The translations under genes were made by a program, and so were the position numbers. The notes under the pieces were generated by a model. It did not search any database. It was not told the origin of the DNA and was given only the letters and a program-made list of their open reading frames with translations. From NCBI GenBank assembly GCA_005406025.1, contig BGZK01000223.1, forward strand, positions 310,001 to 374,000: 64,000 nucleotides of DNA, written 5' to 3'. Source of the stretch: Eumeta japonica (Eukaryota > Arthropoda > Insecta > Lepidoptera > Psychidae). Of this stretch, positions 33,022-45,460 are shown piece by piece (position 1 is the stretch's first letter; each line of letters begins with the position of its first letter).

Positions 33022-34484
33022 TGAGGTCTATTTTGCTAAAACGTTTATAATAAATATCAATTATGAATGTAATATTTTACTTTAAACTGAACGAAAAAGT
33101 TTGACATTGTGTCTCCATTAAAATATATTTATATAAAATAATTTACTTGCTCAGAAAAACTAAATTCATCATGTCAGAAATGAAAGTTTTGTAAAATTCA
33201 TTAAAATATCCTTGATACTGTGTTTCCATGAAGAACAAACCGTTCCTGTCTAACCAATTCGCAATTACATTTATGACTTTCTATAGATATCTCGGATAAT
33301 TATTCAACTTTTATCAATAGTTTATTTCTGCATTATTTTTCAATTTCCAAAAATAAATGTCGTGCCTCATTTCGATAATATTGATAATTTATCCAAAATT
33401 TACTGCATTTCCCTACAATCCTTCCATTTCTTCCACATCGTGCTCTATGGTCGACCGTGTTTCCCCTACCATATTCTCCGCGCGTTGAGAATGTGCAGAC
33501 AAACGATCTCACGAACCGTTAAACATGAAGAATATAAAATACTTCCGTTTTTTACTGCCTTTGACTGTGTAACCCTAAAATAGACACTTTCTTTTTATAC
33601 CGACTACGACCATATTATTCAAAAAAAAAAACGCCCGATATTCTCACACATAACTGTCTATCTAACTGCTCACATATATCCGACTGAAAAAGAAGATTAG
33701 AGAGATTTACAGTCAAGAAGACACCCGAGCACCATTAAAGTGTGCCGACGTCGGTTAACGACAAATTTATACGTATATTTATGGAGGTCAGTAAATTAAA
33801 CTGTCCGAGCATCGGGAGGGCACAACAACAAATAGAGAGAGCGGCCCTGCAGAGGGCACGCGAACAAATAAAATGAAAGGGAACTTCCTCCGGACCCGGC
33901 GGCGGGCTTTACGTGGGGATGCATATTTGATTGGCCATCAGATGTGCATGCTTATTATTATAGTTACGTTCACTATTATCGACATGCTTTTCTATAATTT
34001 GAAATAATCACAGTTTTAGGGTATATGTCGATGAATAAAATCTTCAAACAGAAAATCGTATTATACTTTGTACTGTCATGTTATTCACAGACAGGTTCCA
34101 AATTTAACAAATATAGACACCTATTCGTTTATTTCAGTAACGTATTTTAATAAATCGATAAGGAAATTAGGTTTTACTGTAGTTTAAGTCATAAAACTGA
34201 ATATAATTATTGAATTTCGTATTATAACTCTGCATTCGGTTAAATTGGATAATGGTATTTTTCAGTATTCACGCTCCGTTAAAATCGATTCAAATGTTCT
34301 GGATTAACGCCAGAACAAACCTGATGGAATAGCAGTTTCATACAGCCGAATGTTCAAGCTTGGCAAAAACTGGCGCTGAAATCAGAAAAAGTAAAAAGTG
34401 GATACGCTTCGATTTATTTTTTCCCAACAAAACAAATCGCCGGATTAAATGCAGCCTGGTAGTTAAAAATACAAGCTATACATA
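33022..34484. other. Unassigned DNA with a mild GC-rich patch
   Basis: 33735-33960 is less AT-rich (GGACCCGGCGGCGGGC at about 33893) without repeat matches and may be a regulatory element. Other sequence is AT-rich. No supported gene. Confidence 0.4.
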
Positions 34485-34690
34485 TATAATGAAAATAGGT
34501 TGACTTAATTCGCCAATCACGCAAAAACTACTAAACGTATAGACATGGGACTGGGAATGGTCCTAGTCCCATGTCTATACGGAATGATTTGTAGATGGTT
34601 CTAGTCTACTCATTTTTTGAATTCCGTAAATCCTTCGCCATTTTATTTATAAATAAAAATTACCCGGCGAAGCGGGCGAGACAGCTAGAG
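34485..34690 (-). mobile_element. TAGCTGTCCCGCCC-family repeat, copy 3, with an internal palindrome
   Basis: Inverted relative to copies 1 and 2: it ends CGGCGAAGCGGGCGAGACAG on the plus strand and contains GAATTCCGTAAATCCTTCGC and AAAAACTACTAAACGT. Where the other two copies have a single ATRCGTCTATACGTTTAG-like segment, this one carries an added inverted duplicate (34536-34581). Confidence 0.8.
34536..34581. repeat. Palindrome with perfect 17-bp arms inside a repeat copy
   Basis: CGTATAGACATGGGACT and AGTCCCATGTCTATACG are exact reverse complements around a 12-nt loop. Copies 1 and 2 of the host repeat lack the second arm, so it was added by an inverted duplication in this copy. Confidence 0.9.
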
Positions 34691-35446
34691 ATCTATAATA
34701 TTATAAACAGAAATTCCATTAGACGGATCAAGTTCTTTAGAGATAATAAAGAAACATGTGTATAAATCTTATAGAAACGTCCTATTTTGGATAACATATG
34801 ATCTGATTCGTGCAGAAATTTGCAAACAAACGAATCTTCTCGATCATAAAAAAATGCAGAAAGAAATTGTTTAGCTGTTTAAGGCTGAAATTGTAAAAAC
34901 TAGACAAAACTCATATCATCTCTGATTTCATCTCAAGTTCATCAAAATAATCTAAATTTGATCAATTAAGTAATGATCTATCGGTCAGTTGCAAGAAATG
35001 TACTTAACTTTAATGAAGGCATTAACCTATTACCGAATCGTTATTAAGAGGCCACGGTCAATGTGCTGGATTGCTAATCGACTCACATCTATACGTCATA
35101 AGTTATACGTTTTAGTTTAGCAGTAAAGTTAAAGACGTTTTTTGCTACTCACTTTCAATATCTAAAAATAATAAAACACTGGGCAAGTTCAAATAAGACC
35201 TGGATGCTTAGGGTTCCGTACAAACTTAATTATTATGTCAGATGTTTTATTCATCAAAAATCTCCACGATTTTTACCCGTTTTCATACCAATACTGATGG
35301 GATATCGATCCAAAAATCCCGACACTGATTATTTCCCTTTTTTAAAATAAATTTCCCTAATTATCTTTTTATGAATATCCGAATTTTTCAAAACTTTAAT
35401 TTTCGGGAAATTAAAAATGTTCACACTTTGGTCTACATCATGATCC
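34691..35446. other. Unassigned AT-rich DNA
   Basis: A truncated start of the AGGGTTCCG family may lie at 35207-35222 (CTTAGGGTTCCGTACA), but it does not extend. Nothing else is supported. Confidence 0.4.
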
Positions 35447-35496
35447 ATAGTTCAACTACAAACATCAATTGTTATTTACGTTTGTAGTTGAACTAT
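35447..35496. repeat. Palindrome with perfect 17-bp arms
   Basis: ATAGTTCAACTACAAAC and GTTTGTAGTTGAACTAT are exact reverse complements around a 16-nt loop. Confidence 0.9.
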
Positions 35497-38400
35497 TATT
35501 CATTCATAGTTATTAATATACGTGGCCTATTAATATACGCTCCGCTTATGATCGTGTCCGTGTTTTATTATTGAATTGTAACCTTATAGTCAACTATATT
35601 TCCTTTTTCCTACATAAAATATTAGTAGAATATTGTAATCCGACGTCCCTTAATTAATTACAGTTACTTAAACGAATTCAAGCAGTTGACAATGATATTC
35701 ATCTAACACGATAAAACTTTACACATGAAACCTGAAGAATGACATTAGTTCTATAAAATATTAGAACTCATTACTCACAGTACATTAAATATGCCATATG
35801 GCCGAGAACCGTAAGTCGATACAGGAAGTCGCAACAAACTCTAATGTTCAGATTAAATAGTAGGGACAGTTCCACACATAGACTCAGGCACGGGATATCT
35901 TAATTTGACCTACAGTATTTCTGGTATCTGTTTATTTCCTAAGACTCACCCCGGCAATAGAATCGTGATTCGTCCCACCAAATGAATCCAGAAAAAAGGC
36001 TGAATTTCAGCTCTCAAAAACCGTATAAGTATCTTATTAGAAATACAAACAAGTGATTATTCGTGACATCAATAATGATATTCGTTATTTCTACAACTGT
36101 AAAACATATTTTATCAATCCGAATATTCTTTGGTCGCTATTTGAGTACAATTAAATAATTTAAACCTTAAAAAATCATGATTACATTTTTTTTGTGCATA
36201 AATTATTTTTAAATTTTTGTGTATTATCTTAATAATACATAACCTTTAATAAAAAATACTTTTTTGATCAAATTTACACGCCAGTTTGAAATTAATTAAA
36301 ATACCCGAGTCAAATATAACCAAAGGAGTCGAAGCGATTTTTTTGTGTTTCTACTAAGACACTATTGTTTCTATTAATTATCATTGTTAAAAAAAGCGTT
36401 TTGATGTCTAAAAATTATACTGAAAAAATGACAAAAATGCTTCTATACTCACTCGTTTGGTGTAGATTTTCTTTTATACATAATGTCACACAGCACAATA
36501 ATGTTTCTACACAACTATTGATCTTACAGTACTGTCATTTGTAGAGCAAAATATAAGGAAATACATATTTATCGAATGGAGTTATCGCTCTTTAATACCT
36601 TTCATATTACGAAAATACACATGTAGTTCTTTATCTGTCTTCGATAAACAATGAAGGTAGGTGTTTAACATATGTTTACAGTGTTAGTCAGCTGAATTTC
36701 TATAAATTGCACTTGAATATTTCTATAGATTTAGAATTCGATAGGCATATCTTTTTTCATGTTTACAGGAAAAACTAAATGATTCAAATCTTTCAATGTA
36801 AGTGAGTTTCAAATGTGATAACCCGGAGTCAGACTAAAGCAATTCAAACTCCTTACCTCGGTCGCTCCCGAAGAACAAACAAGTCCACACTGAACAGCAA
36901 TAGAATTATGGAAAGGGATGCGCCTGCTTGGGTGTGGTAACAACCTGACGATTTATATGCCTATAGGGACTAATTAGCACTAACGCTGTCTACTGTCTAA
37001 TTCTTGCGCACACAGTCATCGATCGTTTATAAAATGGCCTGTTTGTGTAGTAAAGAAACATGTTTCTTTGTCTTTTGCGTTACGACTGACTTCATACCCG
37101 TCGTATTTTATTTAGTATAAAGATAAATGGGGAAGTCGGCATAAAAGGGCGTATTCTAATAGTCACGTCTATGTTATGACATAAATAAGAAAATAAAGTA
37201 TACTGTGAAAAATCAATTGAAATACTGTCAAATAATGATTGATTTTATTTTTTGTTGGAGAAAACAAAATGTTTTCCTTTTGAAGACTTTTGAATTCATG
37301 ACACAAAATCTATATCAAACCCAGAACTTTTGTGTTTGAGCTGAACACTTATTAGTCAACCTGCAACATGACAGTTTCACTTTTTTTTAAAACAATATGA
37401 ACCGCAATCTTGTTATATCAATTAGATTAAAAGCCATAAAACATGCGATTTCAAATAGATAAGGCAAGTAATCAGTTTTAGATAAGCAATCTTTTTTAAA
37501 CAACTAAATCCATGACACAGTATTTGTTATTAGTAAATTCAATAATCAAAGTTAATAATGTAATACTTAAAAGGCAAACGTGAGTCGCCGTAACCATTTC
37601 AAGAAAGACAAGTTTTGATAAGCTACGGAAGAAATAAAATTAAAAATCTGTGTGTGCGATTCACACGATAGAAGTGAAACTTCAATAAATCGACAAAAGA
37701 ATGAGATGAATATATATAACAAGGGTAAAAATGAAAGTATTTTGATTAATTTTAAAAGATATTTTATATTTTATTTAACATATGTTATTTAATTTTAATT
37801 TCATTTTTTTGCGTCGATATTGACGATACATTTCGGCATTAGTTTTCAGCATTTTATAAAATTTATTATTTAGCACATCAAGATATAAAAATACTCACGA
37901 ACACTGTTAAATAATAACACACTACACTGACTTCTTACTAAAAAGCTGTAATACGCAGCCGCATACAGTGTACAGTAGTATTAGTTCACGTACTTTTCAC
38001 ATATACTAACACACGTTAAATGTTCAAATACAAGCAAGTATTAAACAATGTGCAATATACATACACGCCGACATTTGCTCTCTCGCTCTGGCTCACTAAT
38101 TACAGGCGACTATGCTTAGAAGGCGGGAGGGGGGATGCTACGAAGCATGGCACAAAGAGAAAATAGTATGTATATTTCTGTCTCATTCATTCCCGGCTTC
38201 ATCCTACACATTTTTGTATTTGTGTCTCTTACCTGTCTTTTTTTCCATTGCATCCGGTTTGAAATCACAACAATTATATAGAAGTTTCACTTCAAAAATA
38301 AAGTGCCGGCATATTGCCCGATTTAATTTTTTTTCGGATCTATTAAAAAAATACTCGACTATTGTAGTTGTTACAAACCCATAATAAAAAAACTGCGGGC

Positions 38401-40122
38401 CACAATCCTCGAGTTTTTTTCTAAAGCAAATGTATGGTTTTAGAAAACGTATACGTAAATAAGGAAACTCAGTATTGCTAGGTAATGTTGAAGCATTTCA
38501 TGGTGGCAAGCTACGCATATTCTAGTAACAGCTATATGAGTAGCTATCAATGGTTTCCAAAGTTTGATTCTTGAAGAAATATATGACTATATATATGATA
38601 TAACGTTACTAAGTCCGAGGGAATGGATAACTTAACGACAGTCGGTGGATTTTCTTGAAGTTAATCCCTGTCGATATCTCATAATTGGTATAATAAGTTG
38701 ACTTACTTTGGAGCACGTGAATTGCGATTTAGCTATGCTCCGTCCGCCGATTTTATACGTCCCTATCAAGATATATGATCATACACCAAACATTGGCCAA
38801 CGCATGTTGAGAACTGCACTTCATCTTAAATTTTCTAGTTCTTTAATGATGGAAGTGATAAAGGTTAACCTATAAAAGTAACCTTCGACGACTTTGCAGG
38901 TCTTATCAAATTGGTTCCTTCACCATTAAAAGAATGGTTACGTTTGACATTTGAGGACAAAAATTATTTTTTGTTAATTACTATATGTCCTAAAATACTG
39001 TCGTTTTTCTCTTTAATGCAAACTTGACAGCAGTTAATACCAATTAACTGGTATCGAGTTTGCCTGCAATAATTAATAAATGCCAGGGAGTCAATACAAA
39101 TATACAAATCAAATCAGCTGAAAAATATACTTATTTCGTAGGTAATGAGATTACACATGAAATACTTACGTCGTTAATGAATTCTATTCTACATTAATAT
39201 TACTAAAAGATCGTAACGCTGTGGATGTCTGTGGTCTCGTTCTACCGTTCTGGGTAATAGATGTAAGTTTATGGAAAAAAATCTGGTATCTAATTACGAT
39301 TAAAAAGTCGTAATTGTAATTAAAAGTTCGGCAACAATGACAACGTAAAACACATCGACGATATCAGTAAACCAAAATTTCTAATGATAACAAGAAAAAA
39401 TATAGCATATTTAATCAAATAAATAGCATTTTAATTACATAGCTCAATCCCAAAAATGCAAGAAGTTTAAATATTCAAAGCAAATTTGTTAATACTAGTT
39501 CTAATGTAGGGACAATATTTTTAGGATCCACTTATGCAAACCAGATTTACTGTTTTGTGTATTCTAACATTGGCATTGTTATATCACTAACTTATTTGTT
39601 ATAACGTTATCAATGTTTTATTTTATTATTCAATGGGTTGAGTTCAAATTTTTACTTGCCTACAATCATTTTAACAATCTCCGGAAGTACCTAACTTGTC
39701 CATTGCATTCATATAGTTCATTCTACACAATATTAATCGATAAAACTTTGGTTAATGAAGAGATGCTTCAGACTCCAATATCCAGTTATGACGAAGATAA
39801 ATTTATTATCAAAACTGGCCACGTATTAAAAGCTTCAAATGTTTATTATAAACTGTTAAACAAGCACGCGGTTTACAGAAGCTCTTGTTTGCAGTATTAA
39901 TTGAAACATTGTCAAAATTATATTTTCGTTATTAACATTGAAAATATACAGTAATATTTTGGATAGTTAAAAACCTTTGAATAGTTCCCTAATGAGGTGA
40001 TAACTCTAAAAGTAGCATTATAATTAAGACGTAGTCAAAACTGAACGTAAGTGCTTAACTTTATATCGATGCCATTAACCCTTCAAAAGCTTTTTGTCGA
40101 GTAAGCTTTTGAAAGTAATAAA
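35497..40122. other. Unassigned, mostly single-copy-looking intronic DNA
   Basis: AT-rich with no convincing open frame. Slightly GC-richer spots lie at 36830-36960 and 38060-38150 (GGCGGGAGGGGGG). The longest frames (38112-38384 and 39613-39900, plus strand) have no recognisable domain or splice context. No family repeat was recognised. Confidence 0.4.
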
Positions 40123-40175
40123 AATCCGATGACCTCATGCCCCCGCCTTCGGCATGAACATAAGGTCATCGGATT
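40123..40175. repeat. Bipartite hairpin, 13-bp plus 6-bp arms
   Basis: AATCCGATGACCT pairs perfectly with AGGTCATCGGATT. Inside, CATGCC pairs with GGCATG, with a 6-nt bulge on one side (AACATA) and a CCCGCCTTC loop. A second weaker hairpin (CTTCAAAAGCT with AGCTTTTGA) lies just upstream at 40081-40112. Confidence 0.8.
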
Positions 40176-42618
40176 GACGCATTGCATTCGGACACACGCA
40201 CGTGTCATAAACGTCAACTCTATCTGACATAAGAAATAATAAACAAAACCGAAAGCAGGGTCGGTCTAGAAACTGCCGTCGAAATCGATTTTAGTAATTA
40301 ATGCAATTCGAACTACAGTAATTCGTTTTCCTGTTGACGTAATATTAAAGTTGATCGCTTGTTTTACACACATCCACAAATCCGCTCTTAATTTATGTTT
40401 TAATATAAATATGTCTTAGTTTAAATTTATACCCCTGTTGAGTATGGACTCTAAATAGCTCCTTAGCCATAATAATGCCGTAATGTAATTTGTTCATGCA
40501 TTAGATTTAACCTGATGTAATTAAAAAATATATACTCAAATGAGAGTTTTAAGTTTGTATGCTTATGTCTCAACAACTACCATTTAATTTATGATATTCA
40601 AATAAAAAAGAAAACTTCATAAATTTTGTTTCGGTGCTAAAAGAGTCTCGAACTTACGCGTACAAGAAATTGCATTAAAACTGAAATAATTTTTATTCGA
40701 GAATCGTCAGTAAAAACGAACATTATTTTCAATCTACACATTAGCCTTACCTTAATTTCAATATATGGAAAAACAAAAAATATGAGAAACGAAAACAATA
40801 TTTCAGGCAAACAAAACACAGCATCCGTACCTTCCGTGACTCACCTCCGCGCTATATGCCTCTATTTATTGCCCATTTTATTTACCGCGATGTTATCCCA
40901 AAATATATTTCATCCCCATCGAAAGGGGCGGGCGGCGACCGAGGAGGGTGGCGGGATACATCGCCGTGGGCGGGTAATGAATCGTGCTTTTCCGATCGAT
41001 GTTGCCGAGTTCACAACTTTCAACGATTTTAATTAATATCTGTGCTCAGGTTTCCTACACATTTTCGTAATTTATTTATTTCGACTGACGGTAAAGCTAG
41101 GTAACCTGATTTTACGCGTTTCGGGAACAAAGGTCAACCGTAAATCGTAACGCGTTTGAATTGATCAATCCGATTCATCACGATGACCTTTCCATCGCCG
41201 AATTGTGGATATAGATTTTCGTCTATAAAGTCATAGAACCAATAACATATGTTTATATTACAATTTAATATTTATTTTACTACTACATAAAAGGGGAATC
41301 CTGATTGGAAGAGTTGGTAAATCTTGTTCTTCAATTTTACTACACGTTATTACATAAATATTCGTTTATAAGAAACGAATCGATATATATTAATTCGTTC
41401 GCATATAAGAGTATCATTTTAACGTTTCAGGTACAAAATCCTAAATATCCATTTTCATGTAATATCGACTTCAATTTGAAAAAAAAATCGTGCAGACTAG
41501 TTAAAAAAAAAAACTGAAAACACAAATGTTGTATATTTTTTAACGAGATATGCTCATAAGAAGTAGTCTATTTACTAAACTTTTTCATTTGTTATTTTAT
41601 TTTTCTATGCAATAGTACCGTATTCATCCAAAGTAAAAACTTTATTTTTTGTCTTAAATTCATTTTAAAGATTGTAAATCGGTTAAAATGCATTGCTTTG
41701 ACATACTTTCCCAAATATGGTTAAGCAATCAACTTTGGGAATTTAAATTAATTAAGAAGGCTATGTGAAATTATTTAAATGAAAAATTCGGAGAGTCGAT
41801 CTTGTTTTATTTTTGTAATATTGCATAATCTACAATATAACAAAAATAAAACTAGATCGAATAATTAAGTCACTTATTAAAATAAAATTAATACGTATTT
41901 GAAAAGGAATGGAAGAATTAATAAGGGAGGAAAATTTTAATGAAGAATTTTGAATTCAATTTCAATAAAGAATTTTGAATTAAATTTTACCAAAATTACT
42001 GAACAAAATAAACGCAAATTATACCTAAATAATTCCTTTTCACCTGAATATACGTCAAGACATTTTACACTTATTGAATTATTTTACTTATTCATAATCA
42101 AAAAAAGATATATACCCAGAAAAATCTAATCAGTTTGTTTTCTGTCACAGCTTTGGACCGAAACGAAAGTCGTTAGCGGGCGCCGTCATCAATCACACGT
42201 TATCAATTCCAGCCCAGAAAATTAACCAATTACAACGTGCCCTGCTCTAAACGCTGACCCGAATTATGAAAAAAATCCTTTGAACGACATTTCTAAACCA
42301 GTCAACAGCTTACAGCATTGGATAAACGTTCGCTTATTGACTCGTTGAACGAATCCATGAACAAAAATGGCGTATTAAAGAATAGTAGGCTTAAAACAAC
42401 AAACCCTAGTACAAAACATCTAAAACTTTTACTTCTATCACTAAAGATATGTTCATTTATAAAATACCTTCAGGTTTGAGAGCAATTACTATTTTGTTAA
42501 TTTATATACGGTTGCCCTAAAAAAATATATATTGATGTTTTGTTAGCATTAATCATCACGATTGTCTTTACGTAACTTACATATTAGGAACTTCCTTAAA
42601 TCAAAAGAACAACATACA
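40176..42618. other. Unassigned intronic DNA next to the first exon
   Basis: 40915-40985 is GC-rich (GGGGCGGGCGGCGACCGAGG) and unique. The rest is AT-rich, with a duplicated AAGAATTTTGAATT motif at about 41943-41980. No supported gene. Confidence 0.4.
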
Positions 42619-42624
42619 ACTCAC
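42619..42624 (-). other. Splice donor of the first coding exon
   Basis: On the minus strand the exon end CTG is followed by GTGAGT, matching the insect/animal 5' splice-site consensus at every position that matters. GC content drops sharply from this point, as expected at an exon-intron boundary. Confidence 0.65.
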
Positions 42625-43163
42625 CAGTCATGAGCGTGCAGAGGACGACGGCGTGCCTGCAGGCAGCAAGGCGGCTCAGGTGCGCATGGCGGTTCCGATG
42701 GACACGGCAGCTGCAGGGAAGGCGGTGGCGGCGGTGGTGGAGTGCATGCTAACCGGCGTGCCGCGCTCGCGTACTCGTGGTAACGGGCCGCGGCCGTCGG
42801 CGGCGGGGGTGAGCCGCCCAGATCGTCACGGCACGCGGGCCCACAGCACTTTCGGAGCGGGGCGGCCTGAGCGGGCGGTGGCGCACGGCACGCCAGCCCG
42901 CAGTAGAGCGGCGGCGGACGCGTCGGCGCCGGCGGCCTCGGCACATAACGCTCCACGGGCACGTGCGCCGCTGGTGGCACATAACGAGGGCGACGTGAAC
43001 GCTCCTGCTCGGCACAGCGGCGCACCCGTCGCGGAGACGCCGAAAAGCGGTCCGGCAGGGGCGCGGGCGGCGGCGGGCTGAGCCGCTCCGGCGGCGGAGC
43101 CACGCTGAACGCGCCCGTCGCCGGGAAGCGCTCGCACGGGGAGCGCGCGTACTCCTCGCCCAT
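42625..43163 (-). CDS. First coding exon of an unidentified gene (Pro/Ala/Arg/Cys-rich N-terminus)
   Basis: The minus strand opens with ATG at 43163 in a favourable context (G at -3, G at +4), 18 codons after an in-frame TGA (43220-43218). It runs 179 full codons plus two bases to ATGACTG|GTGAGT, a consensus splice donor. The predicted N-terminus begins MGEEYARSPCERFPATGAFS and is rich in Pro, Ala, Arg and Cys. It has poly-Pro runs (a seven-Pro run and several of four or five) and two similar cysteine motifs, YCGLAC and CCGPAC, about 20 residues apart. I see no known domain, signal peptide or membrane segment, so it looks like a disordered N-terminal region. Apparent frames on the opposite strand are GC-driven shadows. 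The intron phase is 2. Downstream exons would lie below 42.6 kb or outside the window, implying a very long first intron, as often in developmental regulators. The exon call is fairly firm; the gene's identity is unknown. A GC-rich first exon of a lncRNA is a less likely alternative. Confidence 0.6.
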
Positions 43164-43850
43164 GACGCCGCCCGCGCCCGCGGCCGCACGCGCCTGTCCG
43201 CACCGCGACACGTCCGCTCACATACCGCGCAAGTCCTGCACCAGGGCGGAAGGCCGGCGCGGCCTGCCGCGGCCCAGCGCTCCACTCGCGTACGGATCCC
43301 GTCCCGATATCCGCATTCACTCCGTGGGCGCCATCGCGCTGCCGATCGATACACGAAGCGGGACTCAAGACGCGAGTGCCGCGGGGCGCCGGGCGCGGCT
43401 CATGACTCGGTAGGGCTGTCGCGATGGCTCACGGGGCCACTCGAAACTCGGGGCGCGGCAGACGTACGTAGTCGGGCAAGATGGCCGATCTCGACACGTC
43501 CTCGCGAATAGCGCCTGCGCTACGCGCACTCCGTCGCACTGTTTGTTTTCACCAGGTCCGCATTCGCGTCTATCATTACAAAATGACACATTATGACAAC
43601 GGCGAGTCAAAAATTTACATCAGACTAAATGAACAAATACGAATGGTATTCTTTAACGAGGTTAAGACTCCGTGGACGTGAGCCGAGCTCGCTTTCAGTG
43701 GTGCGCGTGTGGGCGGGCAGCGCTGGCCAGCGAGCGCAGAGTGCGGCCCTGGCGGACGGCGCACGTCAGGCGGTGCGCTATCGACGGGGTGCGCGCCGCC
43801 GCGCCGCGCCGCCGACCGAAGCTATCTTCACTCCGTTCGGACCTAAACAT
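43164..43850 (-). promoter_or_regulatory. CpG-island-like promoter and 5' UTR region
   Basis: GC- and CpG-rich DNA continues from the exon to about 43850 and then drops abruptly to AT-rich sequence. It lies upstream of the ATG at 43163 on the minus strand, so it most likely contains the transcription start and 5' UTR. I could not single out a TATA box or initiator. It is less dense between about 43540 and 43670, so it may be two islands. Confidence 0.5.
43366..43404 (-). other. Possible upstream ORF in the 5' UTR
   Basis: If transcription starts above 43404, the leader carries a 12-codon frame MSRARRPAALAS ending in TGA, about 200 bases before the main ATG. Such uORFs can reduce translation of the main frame. 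Its use depends on the unknown start site. Confidence 0.25.
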
Positions 43851-44739
43851 TGAATTATGCGAAACGTCCTTCGCATGCGACCCCATTTTTATTCCTGACG
43901 TTATTATATCCCAAACTTGAAAATATGTAATGGTCCAATGATATTTATACCCATACCGATTAATGAAAAAACACATTTCTAATAAAAATTTAAAGTAACA
44001 CATATCTCTACTCCAGTAATCTCCTTGATCTATTTCGGTACCTCCATTCTGCTCCGTTAACAGTCACGATTCAGCAAATTTTGTGAAGCTCTTTATTAAA
44101 TTGTATTATAGACTGAGATAAAAATTAATGCTAACCTTAGACGGATATGAAATCAATAAAAACGTCAATAAATTGTACACGATCTGTTATTTTATACCGC
44201 GCGTATCAAATTACGTATTGAAATGACGCCACTGAGACGACTGCTTTATGCGAAATTTATGGAAAATCATATACTCCAAAAATTGTTCATAAAGATGTGC
44301 AAGCAAGTACATGTTATTATTACGAACTCATGCATATTCCCGAGGAAGAAGTCTGTTTTCTTGTCTGAATTTCTTGTCTGAAATTCAGTATTTCGGGTAG
44401 ATTTTAAAATAAGGATGTTGTAAAAATATTCATGACTTATTATTTACGCATCAAATTTATAGTTTTTATATAAAATTTCGCTCATCAAGACATAAATGAC
44501 AACAAATAATATCTTTATAATTTCCGTGGATCATATTGAACATTTCAATTTCAGCGGGTATAGACTGTACTTAAGAATATTACGAAACTGTAATAAAATT
44601 ATTTATGACTGCTCAGCGCATCTATAATTCATGTTCATATCAGAATTCTGATTTTACGTAAAATTTAATATGGTAAGTATAGATACATTGTTAGTAAGCC
44701 GCTATATATAAACAAATAACCAAATCCTTTGACCCTCAC
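43851..44739. other. Unassigned AT-rich upstream DNA
   Basis: No gene or recognised repeat. The minus-strand frame 43695-44003 spans the island edge and has no domain. Confidence 0.4.
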
Positions 44740-45075
44740 AGAGGGTGGAACAACCAAATGACCATACTGCAAAAATACTGCAACGATTGGCGAAACAGTA
44801 GTATCACAAATGCTCAGACTCTTGATAGAACAGCAGAAAGTATCACAAATACTTATATCAGTAATAGGTCAACAGAATATAAAAACACCCTGACTAGTGG
44901 TCTTATTTCACACTGATGGTGAAATAACCGCATGTCTCAGCTCAATGATGGAGCAGCAGTATCACAAATAATCTGGACAATTCTAATTGAGTAGCAATGT
45001 CACAAATACTCGTGCCAGTAATTGGGCAGCAGTATCACAAACACTCAATCAGTGATGCGAGCTAAGAAAGTCTAA
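44740..45075 (+). repeat. Degenerate tandem repeat, unit about 36-41 bp
   Basis: A motif like GCAGCAGTATCACAAATACT, followed by a CAGTAATTG-like spacer, recurs at about 44791, 44829, 44966, 45000 and 45033, with a more decayed stretch at 44870-44960. The unit spacing is irregular (35-40 bp), so it is an old minisatellite, possibly inside an unrecognised element. Confidence 0.7.
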
Positions 45076-45396
45076 GACTTGCTACTAAGTTCGCCGACCT
45101 GTCTATGTGGCGTTTCTGGGCACATTGTTCTAACTAAAACCTCAAGTAATATCACTTGTTATGTGACCTTTTGCAGGAGCATTGTATTACATTTATGTTT
45201 TACCCATGCTAAAAACCTTCAAATAACTGTTGTATGGCCATAATTCGTAAAAAAAATATTATTTGTGCTTTTATTTCTAATGAAATTTATATAACTATTG
45301 CTGCCGAGCATCACATTAATTTAATGTTAGAAGTTGAACACTTAGCGACGCGCCAAACAAAACTAGTTTAGTTAGATAACATAACAGAAAATAAAA
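45076..45396. other. Unassigned DNA
   Basis: Nothing is supported here beyond AT-rich sequence. Confidence 0.4.
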
Positions 45397-45432
45397 ATAC
45401 GTTTAACTTGGCAAAAGCCCAGTTAAACGTAT
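45397..45432. repeat. Short-loop palindrome, 16-bp arms
   Basis: ATACGTTTAACTTGGC and GCCCAGTTAAACGTAT pair with one mismatch around a 4-nt AAAA loop. Confidence 0.85.
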
Positions 45433-45460
45433 AATGTAAAAATATTTGCGTATTTTCATT

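Noticed and set aside
40123..40175. A microRNA precursor
   Set aside because: The stem is interrupted by a GC-rich loop and an asymmetric bulge and is too short, and no conservation can be judged. A fold-back duplication explains it as well.
42653..43081. Plus-strand 142-codon frame in the GC island, and out-of-frame minus-strand frames
   Set aside because: They lack splice signals consistent with the island edges. The GTGAGT donor, upstream stop and ATG context all support one minus-strand frame.
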